Shown: one piece after another, positions 7,437 to 16,391 of the stretch
How positions within the stretch are numbered: position 1 is the first letter of the stretch
Layout of the letters: the number at the start of each line of letters is the position of its first letter
DNA from: Natronococcus sp. A-GB7
Lineage (GTDB): Archaea > Halobacteriota > Halobacteria > Halobacteriales > Natrialbaceae
Direction of reading: 5' to 3'
DNA length: 64,000 nucleotides
Assembly (NCBI RefSeq): GCF_029688865.1
Contig: NZ_JARUKV010000026.1
Coordinates: 1 to 64,000 of the forward strand
The notes under the pieces: generated by a model
The model's input: only the letters and a program-made list of their open reading frames with translations
Database searches by the model: none
Told to the model about the DNA's origin: nothing
Made by a program: the position numbers and the translations under genes

Positions 7437-8669
7437 TCAGTCGACGAACTCGTCGAGGGTCGTCTCGAGTCCGTCCCGAACCTCGGTGACCAGCGTGCCC
7501 TCGATTTCGAGCCCGAGCACCTCGACGGCCGCCCGCCCGACCCGCTCGCGAAGCTCGGCCGGCGAGTAGACGCCGAGCCGCCACTGGGAGTACTGGGCGG
7601 CTCGCAGCGCCTCAACCAGCGGCGACTGCTGGTCGAGTTGCCGAACGTCGCCGTTGACCAGCACGCGACTCGTCGACTCGGTCATCGACGGCCGTCCCGG
7701 CACGTCGAGGATGACGTGGGCCGGGTCAACGTTCACCTTAGCCGCGATTTCGCGTTCGAACTCGCGGATCGCCTCGTGGTCGCCCTCGATGATCCCACCC
7801 GGCACGTCGTCGATCTCGGCCCAGACGGCCCGTTTGAACAGATCCCGGTGGTCCAGTCGCCGAGAGAACGCGCTCGTCGCCTCGCAGTTGCGCAGCGCGA
7901 CGGTCAAGTCGTAGTCGTCCATCCGCTGGAGCGTCTCGGCGTCGATTCCGGCTTCCGGGGCCTCGAGCAGCCGTTCGGCCGCCCGCCGGAGCATCGCCTT
8001 GCTGATCCGGGCGACGCTGTGGCTGTACACCGTCGGGTTCATCAGCGCCCGCGCGACCAGCAGGCTCTCGGCGGTCTGGACGTTTCCCTCGTCGAGGACG
8101 AGTTCGCCGTCGGTGAAGGTCAGCTCCCGAACCAACCGGCCGTGATCGATCGTTCCGTAGGGGACGCCCGTGTGGTGGGCGTCCCGGACGAGGTAATCCA
8201 TTCGATCGACGTCGAGCTCGCCCGAGACGAGCTGTCCGAACCGCCCCTCGCCGGCGACCAGCCCGGCGACAGCCTCGGGCTCGAGGTCGTGCTCCCGAAG
8301 GACGTCGCCGACTCGGCCGTCGGCGAGCAACTCGCCGACGTCGTCGTGATAGCGCCCCGTCCTGCGGTACGTAAGTGACTCGAGGTTGTGACTGAACGGA
8401 CCGTGACCGACGTCGTGGAGCATCGCCGCGGCGTGGACGCGCTCGGCCTGCTTCCCCTCGACGCCGAGCCCCTCGAGGGCCTCGCAGGCGAGGTGGTAGA
8501 CGCCGAGACTGTGCTCGAACCGGGTGTGGTTCGCCGACGGATACACGAGCGAGACGGTACCCAGCTGGGCGATCCGGCGGAGGCGCTGGACCTCGGGAGT
8601 ATCGAGCAGCGCTCGAGCCACGCCGTCGACCCGAATGTGGTCGTGGACGCTGTCCTTTATGGTCTTCAT
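7437..8669 (-). CDS. HD-domain phosphohydrolase (SAMHD1/dGTPase-like)
   Basis: A 410-residue member of the HD superfamily. The metal-binding pattern H...HD...D is visible as TRFEHSLGVYHLACEAL and HAAAMLHDVGHGPFSH, followed by the long helical domain of dNTP triphosphohydrolase-like proteins. It probably hydrolyses nucleotides or other phosphate esters; dNTPase activity is family inference. The start MKTIKDSVHDHIRVDG (8669) is typical of the family. A frame extending to 8888 is rejected because the extra residues are low-complexity and overlap the promoter of the divergent gene at 8788. Confidence 0.88.
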   Translation of the reverse strand: MKTIKDSVHDHIRVDGVARALLDTPEVQRLRRIAQLGTVSLVYPSANHTRFEHSLGVYHLACEALEGLGVEGKQAERVHAAAMLHDVGHGPFSHNLESLTYRRTGRYHDDVGELLADGRVGDVLREHDLEPEAVAGLVAGEGRFGQLVSGELDVDRMDYLVRDAHHTGVPYGTIDHGRLVRELTFTDGELVLDEGNVQTAESLLVARALMNPTVYSHSVARISKAMLRRAAERLLEAPEAGIDAETLQRMDDYDLTVALRNCEATSAFSRRLDHRDLFKRAVWAEIDDVPGGIIEGDHEAIREFEREIAAKVNVDPAHVILDVPGRPSMTESTSRVLVNGDVRQLDQQSPLVEALRAAQYSQWRLGVYSPAELRERVGRAAVEVLGLEIEGTLVTEVRDGLETTLDEFVD

Positions 8670-8787
8670 TACCGGATTTTCGGCGCGTTCGTACAAAAGT
8701 CGTCGGACCACGATAGCGCCGAACCGCCGCCCCGCTGAATACGACGACAGCAACACTTTACGCGTAGCCGCCGTTCGATTCGAGTAC

Positions 8788-9039
8788 ATGACGGAACTGA
8801 CGATCCCACCCGACGCAGACGGGGACCGCGCCGCACAGCTAGTCCAGGAACACGTCGAGGTCGGCGACGTCGTCGAGGTCCAGAGCAAGGAGTGGGCCGA
8901 CGACAGTCAGGACTTCGATATCGAGGCGACCGTAACCGGGTTCGAACCCGGTTACCTCGAGCTCGACGACCAGCCCGTCGACGAGGGCAGCGTCCGCTAC
9001 GACGAGCTCCACACCGTCGTTCGGGTCGACTCGGACTAA
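8788..9039 (+). CDS. Small conserved-looking protein of unknown function
   Basis: An 83-residue acidic protein (MTELTIPPDADGDRAAQLV...), probably a small beta-barrel judging from its alternating strands (GDVVEVQSKEW, DIEATVTGFEPGYLELDD, ELHTVVRVDSD). The pattern recalls nucleic-acid- or ligand-binding barrels such as SH3/Lsm-like folds, but no family is recognised. A TATA-like CTTTACG about 30 nt upstream of the ATG fits a leaderless transcript. Its coding sequence contains a 24-bp perfect palindrome (8932-8955). Confidence 0.7.
   Translation: MTELTIPPDADGDRAAQLVQEHVEVGDVVEVQSKEWADDSQDFDIEATVTGFEPGYLELDDQPVDEGSVRYDELHTVVRVDSD
8932..8955. repeat. 24-bp perfect palindrome inside a coding region
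   Basis: Half-site GTAACCGGGTTC is followed directly by its exact reverse complement, with no spacer. It lies in frame within the 83-residue gene and encodes V-T-G-F-E-P-G-Y. The next bases outward (C and C) no longer pair. Confidence 0.9.
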
Positions 9040-9090
9040 CCGTTCGGCCGAGCGATCGGTTTCGACTCCGCTCGACCACCCCCTCCCCCC

Positions 9091-10056
9091 TCAGAGAACG
9101 TCCTCGTTAACCGAATTCTCGGGCCGGTCATCGTTCAACACGCGCAGAACGTCTCGAGTCACGGTCTCGCGAAGCTCGACGATCGACTCCTCGGAGTACC
9201 ACGCGACGTGGGGCGTGAGTACGACGTCGTCACGACCGACCAGCGGCGAGTCCTCCGGAGGCTCCTCCGGAAGCACGTCCAGTCCCGCGGCGGCGAGGTC
9301 ACCGTCCTCGAGGGCCGTCGCCAGCGCGTCGTCGTCGACGACCCCGCCGCGGGCCGTGTTGAGCAGGACGGCGTCGTCGTTCATCGCCGCGAACGCCTCG
9401 GCGTCGAACAGCTCCCGCGTCTCCTCGGTCAGCGGCGTGTGCACCGAGACGATATCGGAGCGCTCGAGCAGTCCGTCGAACGACACCTTCTCGACGCCGT
9501 ACTCGGCGAGCTCGTCGGCGGACTGGTGGGGATCGTACGCGACGAACTCGAGGTCGAACCCCGAGAGCCGTTCGGCGATCCCCCGCGGGAGCTTTCCGAA
9601 CGCCGCGAAGCCGAGGGTCTTCCCCGGCAGGCGCTCGATCGGCGCGCCGACCGTCCAGTCCCAGGTTCCCTCGGTGATCGCACGGTCGTACAGCGAGGTC
9701 TTGCGCACGCAGGAAAACAGGAGCGCGATCGTGTGGGTCGGCACCTCGTCCTCGCAGTAGTCGGGGACGTTGACCACGACGACGCCCTCGTCGGCGGCGG
9801 CCTCGAGGTCGACCGCGTCCACGCCGATCCCGTACCGGCCCACGACCGCGACATCGAGGGCCTCGAGGACCGACCGGTCGATCGGCGCGTACTGGACGAG
9901 CAACGCGTCGGCGTCGACCTCCCGGGCCGCCTCGATCACCTCGTCGGCGGTTTCGGCGTCGGCCGAGACGAGTTCGACGTCTCGCTCCTCGAGGACGCCG
10001 CGTTCGATCTCGAGGTCGGGAAAGTCGAAGTCCGTGACGAGAATCGTGTGAGTCAT
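9091..10056 (-). CDS. D-2-hydroxyacid dehydrogenase (CtBP-like)
   Basis: A 321-residue NAD-dependent dehydrogenase of the D-isomer-specific 2-hydroxyacid family, CtBP-like branch. It should interconvert a 2-oxo acid and a D-2-hydroxy acid, or act on a phosphoglycerate-type substrate. Catalytic-domain segments are at both ends (1-100 and 290-321). The nucleotide-binding domain has KTLGFAAFGKLPRGIAERL, where the usual GxGxxG reads G-F-A-A-F-G-K, then LLNTARGGVVDDDAL (Arg position) and the His in LTPHVAWYSEES. The ATG at 10056 gives MTHTILVTDFDFPDLEIER; longer frames run into unrelated sequence. Confidence 0.87.
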   Translation of the reverse strand: MTHTILVTDFDFPDLEIERGVLEERDVELVSADAETADEVIEAAREVDADALLVQYAPIDRSVLEALDVAVVGRYGIGVDAVDLEAAADEGVVVVNVPDYCEDEVPTHTIALLFSCVRKTSLYDRAITEGTWDWTVGAPIERLPGKTLGFAAFGKLPRGIAERLSGFDLEFVAYDPHQSADELAEYGVEKVSFDGLLERSDIVSVHTPLTEETRELFDAEAFAAMNDDAVLLNTARGGVVDDDALATALEDGDLAAAGLDVLPEEPPEDSPLVGRDDVVLTPHVAWYSEESIVELRETVTRDVLRVLNDDRPENSVNEDVL

Positions 10057-10276
10057 CAGTCGGTCGACCCGTTTGCGCGTCTCGCCGATAGGCGTATCGG
10101 CTGCGGTGACTCTCGTATTCGTCTTACTTCGGTGTGATACCGCCCTCGTTCCTCGTGAGGAGGGACAGGGCGAACTTGTAGGAACGTCGGTAGAGGACTC
10201 GAATATTGTCAAGATGTAGTACGATGCCACTATCAGTGTAAGAAAATCGAATCCGACGCTATTGGCGTCCAAAGCT

Positions 10277-10285
10277 ACTTATAGG
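10277..10285 (+). promoter_or_regulatory. TATA box of the 87-residue membrane protein gene
   Basis: ACTTATAGG is centred 25 nt upstream of the ATG at 10306, the spacing expected for a leaderless haloarchaeal transcript. Confidence 0.5.
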
Positions 10286-10305
10286 ATGACATTTCACTCG
10301 GTTAT

Positions 10306-10569
10306 ATGTCAGTTCCCTTGGTATCCAAACTCAACAAATACGGAAAAACAGCCCTGCTGTGTACTGCTCTGGGCCTCGGAGGAATTCTACTCGGAGGAAC
10401 ACTGTCTCTGTCGGTCGGACTGTTCGTCTTTGCTTTCCTCATACTCGTCCGTGCGATGCACGTAAACGACGAGCCTGACCAGTATCCACAGGACCGGGAG
10501 AGCAACCGTTCGGAACGTAAGAGGCGACGACAGAAGGAAATGGAAGCTGAAAAGGGAGGTGTCAACTGA
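10306..10569 (+). CDS. Small two-helix membrane protein
   Basis: An 87-residue protein with two adjacent hydrophobic segments (about 14-33, ALLCTALGLGGILLGGTLSL, and 35-50, VGLFVFAFLILVRAMH) and a strongly charged, Arg/Lys/Glu-rich tail (55-87) that should lie in the cytoplasm. No family is recognised. Its base composition is clearly lower in GC than its neighbours', and a well-placed TATA box precedes it, so the gene looks real and possibly acquired. It stands alone between two leftward genes. Confidence 0.65.
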   Translation: MSVPLVSKLNKYGKTALLCTALGLGGILLGGTLSLSVGLFVFAFLILVRAMHVNDEPDQYPQDRESNRSERKRRRQKEMEAEKGGVN

Positions 10570-10680
10570 ATACTGACTAGACGGACCAAGCGGCGAGGGA
10601 ACCATACGCTGCTTTCGGTACACTGGTTTTCTATTGTCTGTTCCCTACTGCTCTCTCCGATAATTGACGGCGAACCGTGA

Positions 10681-11805
10681 TTACTCGAGACCGACCCACT
10701 CGCCGCGCTCGTCGCTATCCTCGATAGCTGCGAGGACCCGCTGGGCGGCCAGCCCGTCCTCGAAGCTGGGTTCGAACGTCCCGTCGTTTGCTACCGCGCT
10801 GAGCAGCTCGTAGTTCTCGTGAACGAACGTGTGCTCCCAGCCGATGACGTGGCCCGGCGGCCACCAGTGGTCGACGTAGGGGTCGTCCTCGTCCGTGACG
10901 AGGATCGTCTCGTAGCCTCGGTTCTCGCCTCGACGCAACACCTCGAGCTCGTTCAGGCGCTCGAGGGAGAATCGCAGGCTACCTTCGCTGCCCTGGATCT
11001 CGATCGTGTGGTCGTTCTTGTGGCCCGTCGCGTAGCGGGTGGCCTCGAGGGTCCCCATCGCGCCGTTCGCGAACTCGAGCTGGGCCGAGTAGGCGTCGTC
11101 GACGGTCACGGGCCGCGTCTCGTCTTCACTTCCCTCCACGGGACGCTCATCGACGAACGTCTGCAGGTGGCCGCTGAGGCGCTCGATGTCGCCCGCGTGC
11201 TCGTCGTCGCCGACCAAAAAGCGCACGAGGTCGACCGTGTGGGCACCCAGATCGCCGAGCACGCCCGAGCCCGCCATCTCCTCGTCGAGGCGCCAGGCCC
11301 ACGGCGCCTCGGGGTCGACCAGCCAGTCCTGAAGATACCGACCCCGGACGTGGCGGATCTCGCCGATCTCGCCGTCGTCGATCAGCCGTTTCGCATATCG
11401 GATCGCGGGGACGAACCGGTAGTTGAACGCACAGCCGTTGGGAACGCCGGCCTCGCGGGCCGCCTCGGCCATCTCCTCGGCTTCCTCGAGGGTCGGAGCC
11501 AGCGGCTTCTCGCAGAAGACGGGCGTGCCGGCCTCGAGGGCAGCGATCGACGGCTCGGCGTGAACGTGGTTCGGGCCGAGATTGTAGAAGACGTCGACGT
11601 CGTCGACGACCTCTCGCCAGTCGGTCGCTGTCTCCGCGAACCCCAGCTGGTCCGCGGCCTCCGAGAGCGCCTCCTCGTCGCGGCCGACGAGGACCTTTCG
11701 CTCGACGTCCGGAGCGTCCGGGAAGAACATCGGCAGCCGCGCCAGTGCGTTCGCGTGGGCTTTCCCCATGAACCGGTAGCCGAGTACGCCGACTTCGAGA
11801 GTCAT
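10681..11805 (-). CDS. Gfo/Idh/MocA-family oxidoreductase
   Basis: A 374-residue NAD(P)-dependent oxidoreductase acting on a sugar, inositol or related polyol. The Rossmann domain (1-125) begins LEVGVLGYRFMGKAHANALARL (GxGxxG variant G-Y-R-F-M-G) and includes the conserved VFCEKPLAPTLEEAEEM (EKP motif). The C-terminal alpha/beta domain (130-350) has YRFVPAIRYAKRLIDDGEIGEIRHVRGRYLQDW and GVLGDLGAHTVDLVRFLVG, whose D-x-x-x-H is typical of the active site. It is divergent from the zinc alcohol dehydrogenase at 11939, with 133 bp between them, so the two may share a control region. The substrate is unknown. Confidence 0.88.
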   Translation of the reverse strand: MTLEVGVLGYRFMGKAHANALARLPMFFPDAPDVERKVLVGRDEEALSEAADQLGFAETATDWREVVDDVDVFYNLGPNHVHAEPSIAALEAGTPVFCEKPLAPTLEEAEEMAEAAREAGVPNGCAFNYRFVPAIRYAKRLIDDGEIGEIRHVRGRYLQDWLVDPEAPWAWRLDEEMAGSGVLGDLGAHTVDLVRFLVGDDEHAGDIERLSGHLQTFVDERPVEGSEDETRPVTVDDAYSAQLEFANGAMGTLEATRYATGHKNDHTIEIQGSEGSLRFSLERLNELEVLRRGENRGYETILVTDEDDPYVDHWWPPGHVIGWEHTFVHENYELLSAVANDGTFEPSFEDGLAAQRVLAAIEDSDERGEWVGLE

Positions 11806-11938
11806 GCGCGATCGTTCACCACAGATGTAGTTAGAAGTTTCCGTCTCTCGGCGGTTTTCCGGCGGTCGGACCGCTCACAGACCCGTTGCGAGCACAGGCC
11901 GCGCGCTTACCCGAACGGTCGGCATGGCTGTGTCCGTA

Positions 11939-13084
11939 ATGCAAGCACTTCGCTGGCACGGCGAACAGGACGTCCGCGTCGACGACGTCCCGAAGCCCGA
12001 GATCGAGGAACCGACGGACGCGATCGTCGATATCACCGCGACGGCGATCTGCGGCTCGGATCTCCATCTCTACAACGACTTCATGCCGGGGATGCAAGAG
12101 GGCGATATCCTAGGCCACGAACCGATGGGCGAGGTCGTCGAGGTCGGCGAGGAGGTCGACAACCTGCGGGAGGGCGACCGCGTCGTTATTCCCTTCACCA
12201 TCAGCTGTGGCTCTTGCTGGTTCTGCGGGAACGACATGTACTCGCTGTGTGACGAGACCAACCCCAACGCCGAGATGGCCGCGGAGTCGATGGGCCACTC
12301 GCCGGCCGGCCTCTTCGGGTTCTCGCACACGCTGGGCGGCTACGACGGCGGCCAGGCCGAGTATCTTCGTGTACCGCACGCCGACGTCGGCCCGATCAAG
12401 ATCGACTCGAACCTCTCCGACGAGGAAGTACTGTTTCTCTCCGATATCTACCCGACGGGGTACATGGCCGCCGAGAACGCCGAGATCGAGGAGAACGACA
12501 CCGTCGCGGTCTGGGGCTGCGGCCCCGTCGGCCAGTTCGCCATCCAGAGCGCCTGGATGATGGGCGCCGACCAGGTGATCGCCATCGATCGAATTCCCGA
12601 ACGCCTCGAGATGGCCCGGGGCCACGCCGACACCCAGGTGATCGACTACTCCGAGGAGGACGTCTACGATCGCCTGATGGACGCGACCGACGACTACGGG
12701 CCGGACCGGTGTATCGACGCCGTCGGCTCGGAGGCCCACTCGACCTGCGTCGACACCGTTCCCGACGAGCCCGACCGTCCCTACGTGATCCAGCAGGCCG
12801 CCAAATCCTGTCGCAAGGGCGGCACGCTCTCGATTCCGGGCGTCTACATCGACGGGATGGACGACGCACCGATGGGCCCGATCATGAACAAGGCCCTGAC
12901 GATCAACACCGGACAGACCCACGTCCAGGCCTACCTCGACGAACTGCTCGAGACGATCGAGGACGGACAGATCGATCCCTCGGAAATCATCACGCACACG
13001 GGCGATCTCGACGACGGCCCCGAGATGTACCAGCGGTTCAACGACAAGGAGGACGACTGCGTCAAGGTCGTTCTCGAGCCGTAG
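11939..13084 (+). CDS. Zinc-dependent alcohol dehydrogenase
   Basis: A 381-residue medium-chain dehydrogenase/reductase. The catalytic zinc site is suggested by [11 protein letters not shown] and [12 protein letters not shown]; the structural zinc cysteines are in [16 protein letters not shown]. The Rossmann motif is [22 protein letters not shown]. The overall pattern is close to the glutathione-independent formaldehyde-dehydrogenase/threonine-dehydrogenase-like group, so an alcohol, aldehyde or polyol is the likely substrate. The start at 11939 ([14 protein letters not shown]) is the usual family beginning; an in-frame ATG at 11924 would add five residues. The divergent Gfo/Idh gene suggests a shared sugar or polyol pathway. 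Confidence 0.88.
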   Translation: MQALRWHGEQDVRVDDVPKPEIEEPTDAIVDITATAICGSDLHLYNDFMPGMQEGDILGHEPMGEVVEVGEEVDNLREGDRVVIPFTISCGSCWFCGNDMYSLCDETNPNAEMAAESMGHSPAGLFGFSHTLGGYDGGQAEYLRVPHADVGPIKIDSNLSDEEVLFLSDIYPTGYMAAENAEIEENDTVAVWGCGPVGQFAIQSAWMMGADQVIAIDRIPERLEMARGHADTQVIDYSEEDVYDRLMDATDDYGPDRCIDAVGSEAHSTCVDTVPDEPDRPYVIQQAAKSCRKGGTLSIPGVYIDGMDDAPMGPIMNKALTINTGQTHVQAYLDELLETIEDGQIDPSEIITHTGDLDDGPEMYQRFNDKEDDCVKVVLEP

Positions 13085-13112
13085 CGCAGCGTTCGCTCGA
13101 TTCGAGCCGACA

Positions 13113-13634
13113 CTACGCGTCGGCCGGGCGATCACTGCCGTTTCTTTCTGGCCCCGACTCCCCTCGAGCCGCCCCTAACCGAGCGAGAGCTGCACCCGCA
13201 AAGACGTAACCGGTGATCGGGAGCGCGACCCGCACCGTCAGGGAGGCGACCTCGAGGACGCGCACGAAGACGCCGGGATCGCCGAACGAACGGGCTCCCC
13301 ACAGCAGCTGTGCTGCCGTCCCGACGAGGATCACACCCGCAGCGCTGCCGACCGCAACCGCGACGGCGAATCGACGGTACTCCCGAACCAGGTCGATCCG
13401 CCGACCGAGGGCGTAGCCGACTCCGAGCGCGATCGCGGCAAGAAGGAGTTGGTCGAGGATACCGACCGCCGCTCCGTACGCGGCGACCGTCTCCTCGTGG
13501 GTGCCGAGCGTCGGCAGCACGCCCGGAGCGTCGCCGCGCTGGACGAGGCCGCCGAGGATCTCCGTCCCTCGAGAGAGGAGGACGAACAGCGTGGCCGCGA
13601 GGGCGGCAGCCACACCCGTCTCGCGGTTTTTCAT
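13113..13634 (-). CDS. Four-helix membrane protein of unknown function
   Basis: A 173-residue integral membrane protein with about four hydrophobic segments (near 7-28, 50-72, 88-112 and 128-152) and short charged loops. The C-terminus is cytoplasmic-like and charged (RGESGPERNGSDRPADA). No family or active-site motif is recognised. It faces the alcohol dehydrogenase gene, with 28 bp between the stop codons. A TATA-like TAATATG about 20-25 nt upstream of the ATG on the minus strand supports this start. Confidence 0.72.
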   Translation of the reverse strand: MKNRETGVAAALAATLFVLLSRGTEILGGLVQRGDAPGVLPTLGTHEETVAAYGAAVGILDQLLLAAIALGVGYALGRRIDLVREYRRFAVAVAVGSAAGVILVGTAAQLLWGARSFGDPGVFVRVLEVASLTVRVALPITGYVFAGAALARLGAARGESGPERNGSDRPADA

Positions 13635-13710
13635 ACGAAAAATTCATATTAGCAACAAATAGTACTGTCGGCCCCCTACCGTCGGCCACGAATCGGCGAC
13701 GTGTCCCCGC

Positions 13711-14949
13711 CTACTCGAGCCCGCTCTCCACGACTGAAACGTCCTCGAGCGCCGCCAGCGACTCGAGCACCCCGGAGAGGTGCCCCGGACCGCTGCCCTC
13801 GAGCCCGACCGTCACGGGAACGCGGTTCGGGTGATCGTCGGGACCGCGACGGGCGCGCTCGAGGACGTCCAGCTCCGCGCCCTCGCTCTCGACGGTTTCG
13901 ACGACGTCGCCGACGGCCGTCGGCCAGCCCGCGACGGCCAGCCGGGCCTCGGTGTAGCGGCCGAGCTCCCCGAGGCCGGTGCGGGTCAGCTCGGCGTGCT
14001 CGGAGAGGTTGACGTTCCCCCCGGAGACGATGACAGCGACGCGTTCGTCCGTAAGGTCGAGATCGGTCTCCTCGGAGAGGGCCGCGGCCAGCGGGGCTGC
14101 ACCTGCCGTCTCCGCGACCGTCTTCGCCCGCTCGGCGAGCAGGGTGACCGCGGTCGCGAGCTCGCGGTCCGTGACACCGACGACCTCGTCGACGACCTCG
14201 CGGGCGTTCGCGAAGGTGGTCTCGAGCATCCGCGTGTCGGCGATCCCCTCCGCAACTGTGTCGACATCCGCGAGTTCGTGGATGCGGTCGTTCTCGAGGG
14301 CGGGTTTGGCGTGGAGCGCCCCCTCGGGTTGGACGCCGATCACTCGAACGTCGGGGTCGGCGGCTTTCAGAACGGTGCCGATACCCGAGATCAGTCCGCC
14401 GCCGCCGATGGCGACGAGGACGGTGTCGAGCTCGGGATACTGCTCGAGCAGCTCGAGGCCGACCGTGCCCTGGCCCGCGATGATCGCCTCGTCGTCGAAG
14501 GGGTGGACGAACGTCTCGCCCGTCTCCTCGGCCCGCTCGAGGGCGTACTCGTAGGACCGTTCGTAGATCTCGCCCTCGACGATCACCTCGGCGCCGTAGC
14601 CGCGGGTGGCCTCGATCTTCGCCGCGGGGGTGACCTCGGGGACGACGATGGTCGTCTCGATCCCCAGGAGGTCGCCCGCCAGCGCGACGCCCTGGGCGTG
14701 ATTCCCTGCGCTCGAGGCGATCACGCCCGCCTCCCGTTCGCGCTCCGAGAGCTGAGCCATCCGGTTGTACGCGCCCCTGATCTTGAACGAGCCCGCCCGC
14801 TGAACGTTCTCGAGTTTGAGCCCGACCGACGCCGCACCGCTCAGTTCGGCGAACGTCCGCGAGGTGTCCAGCGGCGTGCGGTGGACGACGTCCTCGATCC
14901 GATCGCGAGCGGCCTCGACGTCCTCGGGAGTGATTCGGCGATCGGTCAC
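13711..14949 (-). CDS. ilvA: Threonine ammonia-lyase with C-terminal ACT domain
   Basis: A 412-residue PLP enzyme deaminating L-threonine (and serine) to 2-oxobutyrate (or pyruvate) and ammonia. The PLP lysine is K56 in RAGSFKIRGAYN; the substrate loop is SSAGNHAQG and the phosphate-binding loop is the GGGGLISG tetraglycine near 187-194. An ACT-like regulatory domain fills about 335-412 (RLAVAGWPTAVGDVVETVES... NRVPVTVGLEG), as in the shorter catabolic type. Its ATG overlaps the stop of the upstream M20 hydrolase gene by 4 nt (ATGA), so the two are translationally coupled. EutB of hydroxyectoine degradation is a relative, but the ACT domain argues for threonine. Confidence 0.9.
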   Translation of the reverse strand: MTDRRITPEDVEAARDRIEDVVHRTPLDTSRTFAELSGAASVGLKLENVQRAGSFKIRGAYNRMAQLSEREREAGVIASSAGNHAQGVALAGDLLGIETTIVVPEVTPAAKIEATRGYGAEVIVEGEIYERSYEYALERAEETGETFVHPFDDEAIIAGQGTVGLELLEQYPELDTVLVAIGGGGLISGIGTVLKAADPDVRVIGVQPEGALHAKPALENDRIHELADVDTVAEGIADTRMLETTFANAREVVDEVVGVTDRELATAVTLLAERAKTVAETAGAAPLAAALSEETDLDLTDERVAVIVSGGNVNLSEHAELTRTGLGELGRYTEARLAVAGWPTAVGDVVETVESEGAELDVLERARRGPDDHPNRVPVTVGLEGSGPGHLSGVLESLAALEDVSVVESGLE

Positions 14950-16268
14950 CGCGTCCCCTCTGTTGTCGGCGACGGTTGCGATCCCGTCCGTGGTCCCCGC
15001 TCCTCGAGCGCGCGGATCGTCTCGACGAGGACGGCGGCGCCGTGCTCGAGGCTGCGTTCGTCGACGTCGAAGTGGGGCGTGTGGTGGCTGTCGGGGTGGT
15101 CGGTGCCGACGATCAGGTAGGTTGCCAGCCCGCCCTCCTCCTGTACTCGCTCCATCAGGAAGGTCGCGTCCTCGCTCGCGCCGAAGTCCGCCTGCTCGAG
15201 GACGCGGTCGATCCCGTCGACGCCGCGGGCGACGTCGGCGACCACGGCGGCGAGTTCGGGGTCGCTGTCGGCCCGCGGGGATCTGCTGACGACGTCGACC
15301 TCGGCCTCGCAGTCGTGGAGTTTCGCCGCCGAGCGGACGACCCGCTCGAACCGCGATTCGACGTACTCCATCAGCTCGGTCGTCTCGCCGCGGGCCTCGG
15401 CTTCCATGCGGGCTTTCTCGGCGATGACGTTACTCGCACTGCCGGCCTCGGCGTAGCCGACGTTGACGCGGGTCATCCCGTCGCTGTGGCGCGGGATCGC
15501 GTAGATGTTCTCGATGGCGGTTCCCATCGCGTGCATGGCGTTTGCCCCCTCCTCGGGCGCCTTGCCCGCGTGGGCCGACTCGCCCTCGATGTGGACGTCG
15601 AGGTGACACATCGCCAGGGGTTTCTCGATCCCGGCGACGACCTCGCCCGTCGGGTGATCGAGGCCGACGTGGACCGCGAGCAGGTAGTCCAGATCGTCGG
15701 CGAATCGGCTCTTCGCCATCGGACACCCCCCGCCGCTGACCTCTTCGGCGGGCTGGAAGAAGACGACGAGTCTGCCCGAAAAGTCGCTGTCCTTGATCGC
15801 CTCCAGCGCCGCGAGCCCCCAGGTCATGTGGACGTCGTGGCCGCAGGCGTGCATCGCGCCGTCGATCTTCGACCGGAACCCCTCGGTGGCCGGACGGTGT
15901 GTGTCGTCGTTCGCCTCCTCGATGAACAGCCCGTCGATGTCGACGCGCAGGCCGATCGACGGCCCCTCGCCCCGGTCCAGCACCGCGACGGCGCCGGTGT
16001 TTCCGTCGGCCATGCACTCGAGGACGTCCTCGTCGACGCCCCACTCGCGAGCGCGGGCGAGCCAGTCCTCGAGTCGCTCGTCGTCGGGAACGGCCATCCT
16101 GTCGGCCGGGTCGTAGGCGTCGGCGCCGACGGCCAGCTCGTCGACGCCGATGCGCTCGAGCTCCTCGACGAGACGGTACGTGGTGTAGAACTCCCGCCAG
16201 GCGGGCTCCGGGTGACAGTGGAAGTCCCGGCGAACGGCGGAGAGTCGGTTCCGGATCGGTTCGCTCAT
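14946..16268 (-). CDS. M20 (AbgA-like) metallo-amidohydrolase
   Basis: A 440-residue dinuclear-metal amidohydrolase. Metal ligands are visible in HACGHDVHM (H140, C142, H144), with the catalytic glutamate and ligand in FQPAEEVSGGG (E175-E176) and H in VGTDHPDSHHTPHFDVDE. An insertion after residue 45 (AYDPADRMAVPDDERLEDWLARAREWG) is like p-aminobenzoyl-glutamate hydrolase subunit A. Possible substrates are N-acyl amino acids, including N-acetyl-diaminobutyrate (a DoeB2-type role). The start MSEPIRNRLSAVRRDFHCHPEPAW is the family start; the frame stays open far upstream but covers the divergent gene. It is the first gene of an operon with ilvA, behind an inverted repeat (16297-16310). Confidence 0.87.
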   Translation of the reverse strand: MSEPIRNRLSAVRRDFHCHPEPAWREFYTTYRLVEELERIGVDELAVGADAYDPADRMAVPDDERLEDWLARAREWGVDEDVLECMADGNTGAVAVLDRGEGPSIGLRVDIDGLFIEEANDDTHRPATEGFRSKIDGAMHACGHDVHMTWGLAALEAIKDSDFSGRLVVFFQPAEEVSGGGCPMAKSRFADDLDYLLAVHVGLDHPTGEVVAGIEKPLAMCHLDVHIEGESAHAGKAPEEGANAMHAMGTAIENIYAIPRHSDGMTRVNVGYAEAGSASNVIAEKARMEAEARGETTELMEYVESRFERVVRSAAKLHDCEAEVDVVSRSPRADSDPELAAVVADVARGVDGIDRVLEQADFGASEDATFLMERVQEEGGLATYLIVGTDHPDSHHTPHFDVDERSLEHGAAVLVETIRALEERGPRTGSQPSPTTEGTR

Positions 16269-16296
16269 GAGAGTCGATGACTCCCCCCACGAACTT

Positions 16297-16310
16297 AATT
16301 GTACACAATT
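16297..16310. promoter_or_regulatory. Inverted repeat in the divergent M20/dehydrogenase promoter region
   Basis: AATTGT and ACAATT flank an AC centre. The repeat lies 29-42 nt upstream of the M20 ATG, where that gene's TATA element should be, and about 82 nt upstream of the divergent dehydrogenase start. An AT-rich perfect repeat in this GC-rich genome, at the promoter, suggests a repressor site. Lrp/AsnC-type and other HTH dimers bind sites like this; the regulator is unknown. Confidence 0.5.
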
Positions 16311-16391
16311 GTCGTTAACGTCGACTACACAAAAAGGATAAGGTAGATGGTGACAATCGTACGCCAACGCGTCGCTCAGGCGTGAACTATC

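Noticed and set aside
13711-14949. EutB-type hydroxyectoine dehydratase instead of threonine ammonia-lyase
   Set aside because: Length of 412 residues with a C-terminal ACT-like domain fits the threonine enzyme better; kept only as an alternative.
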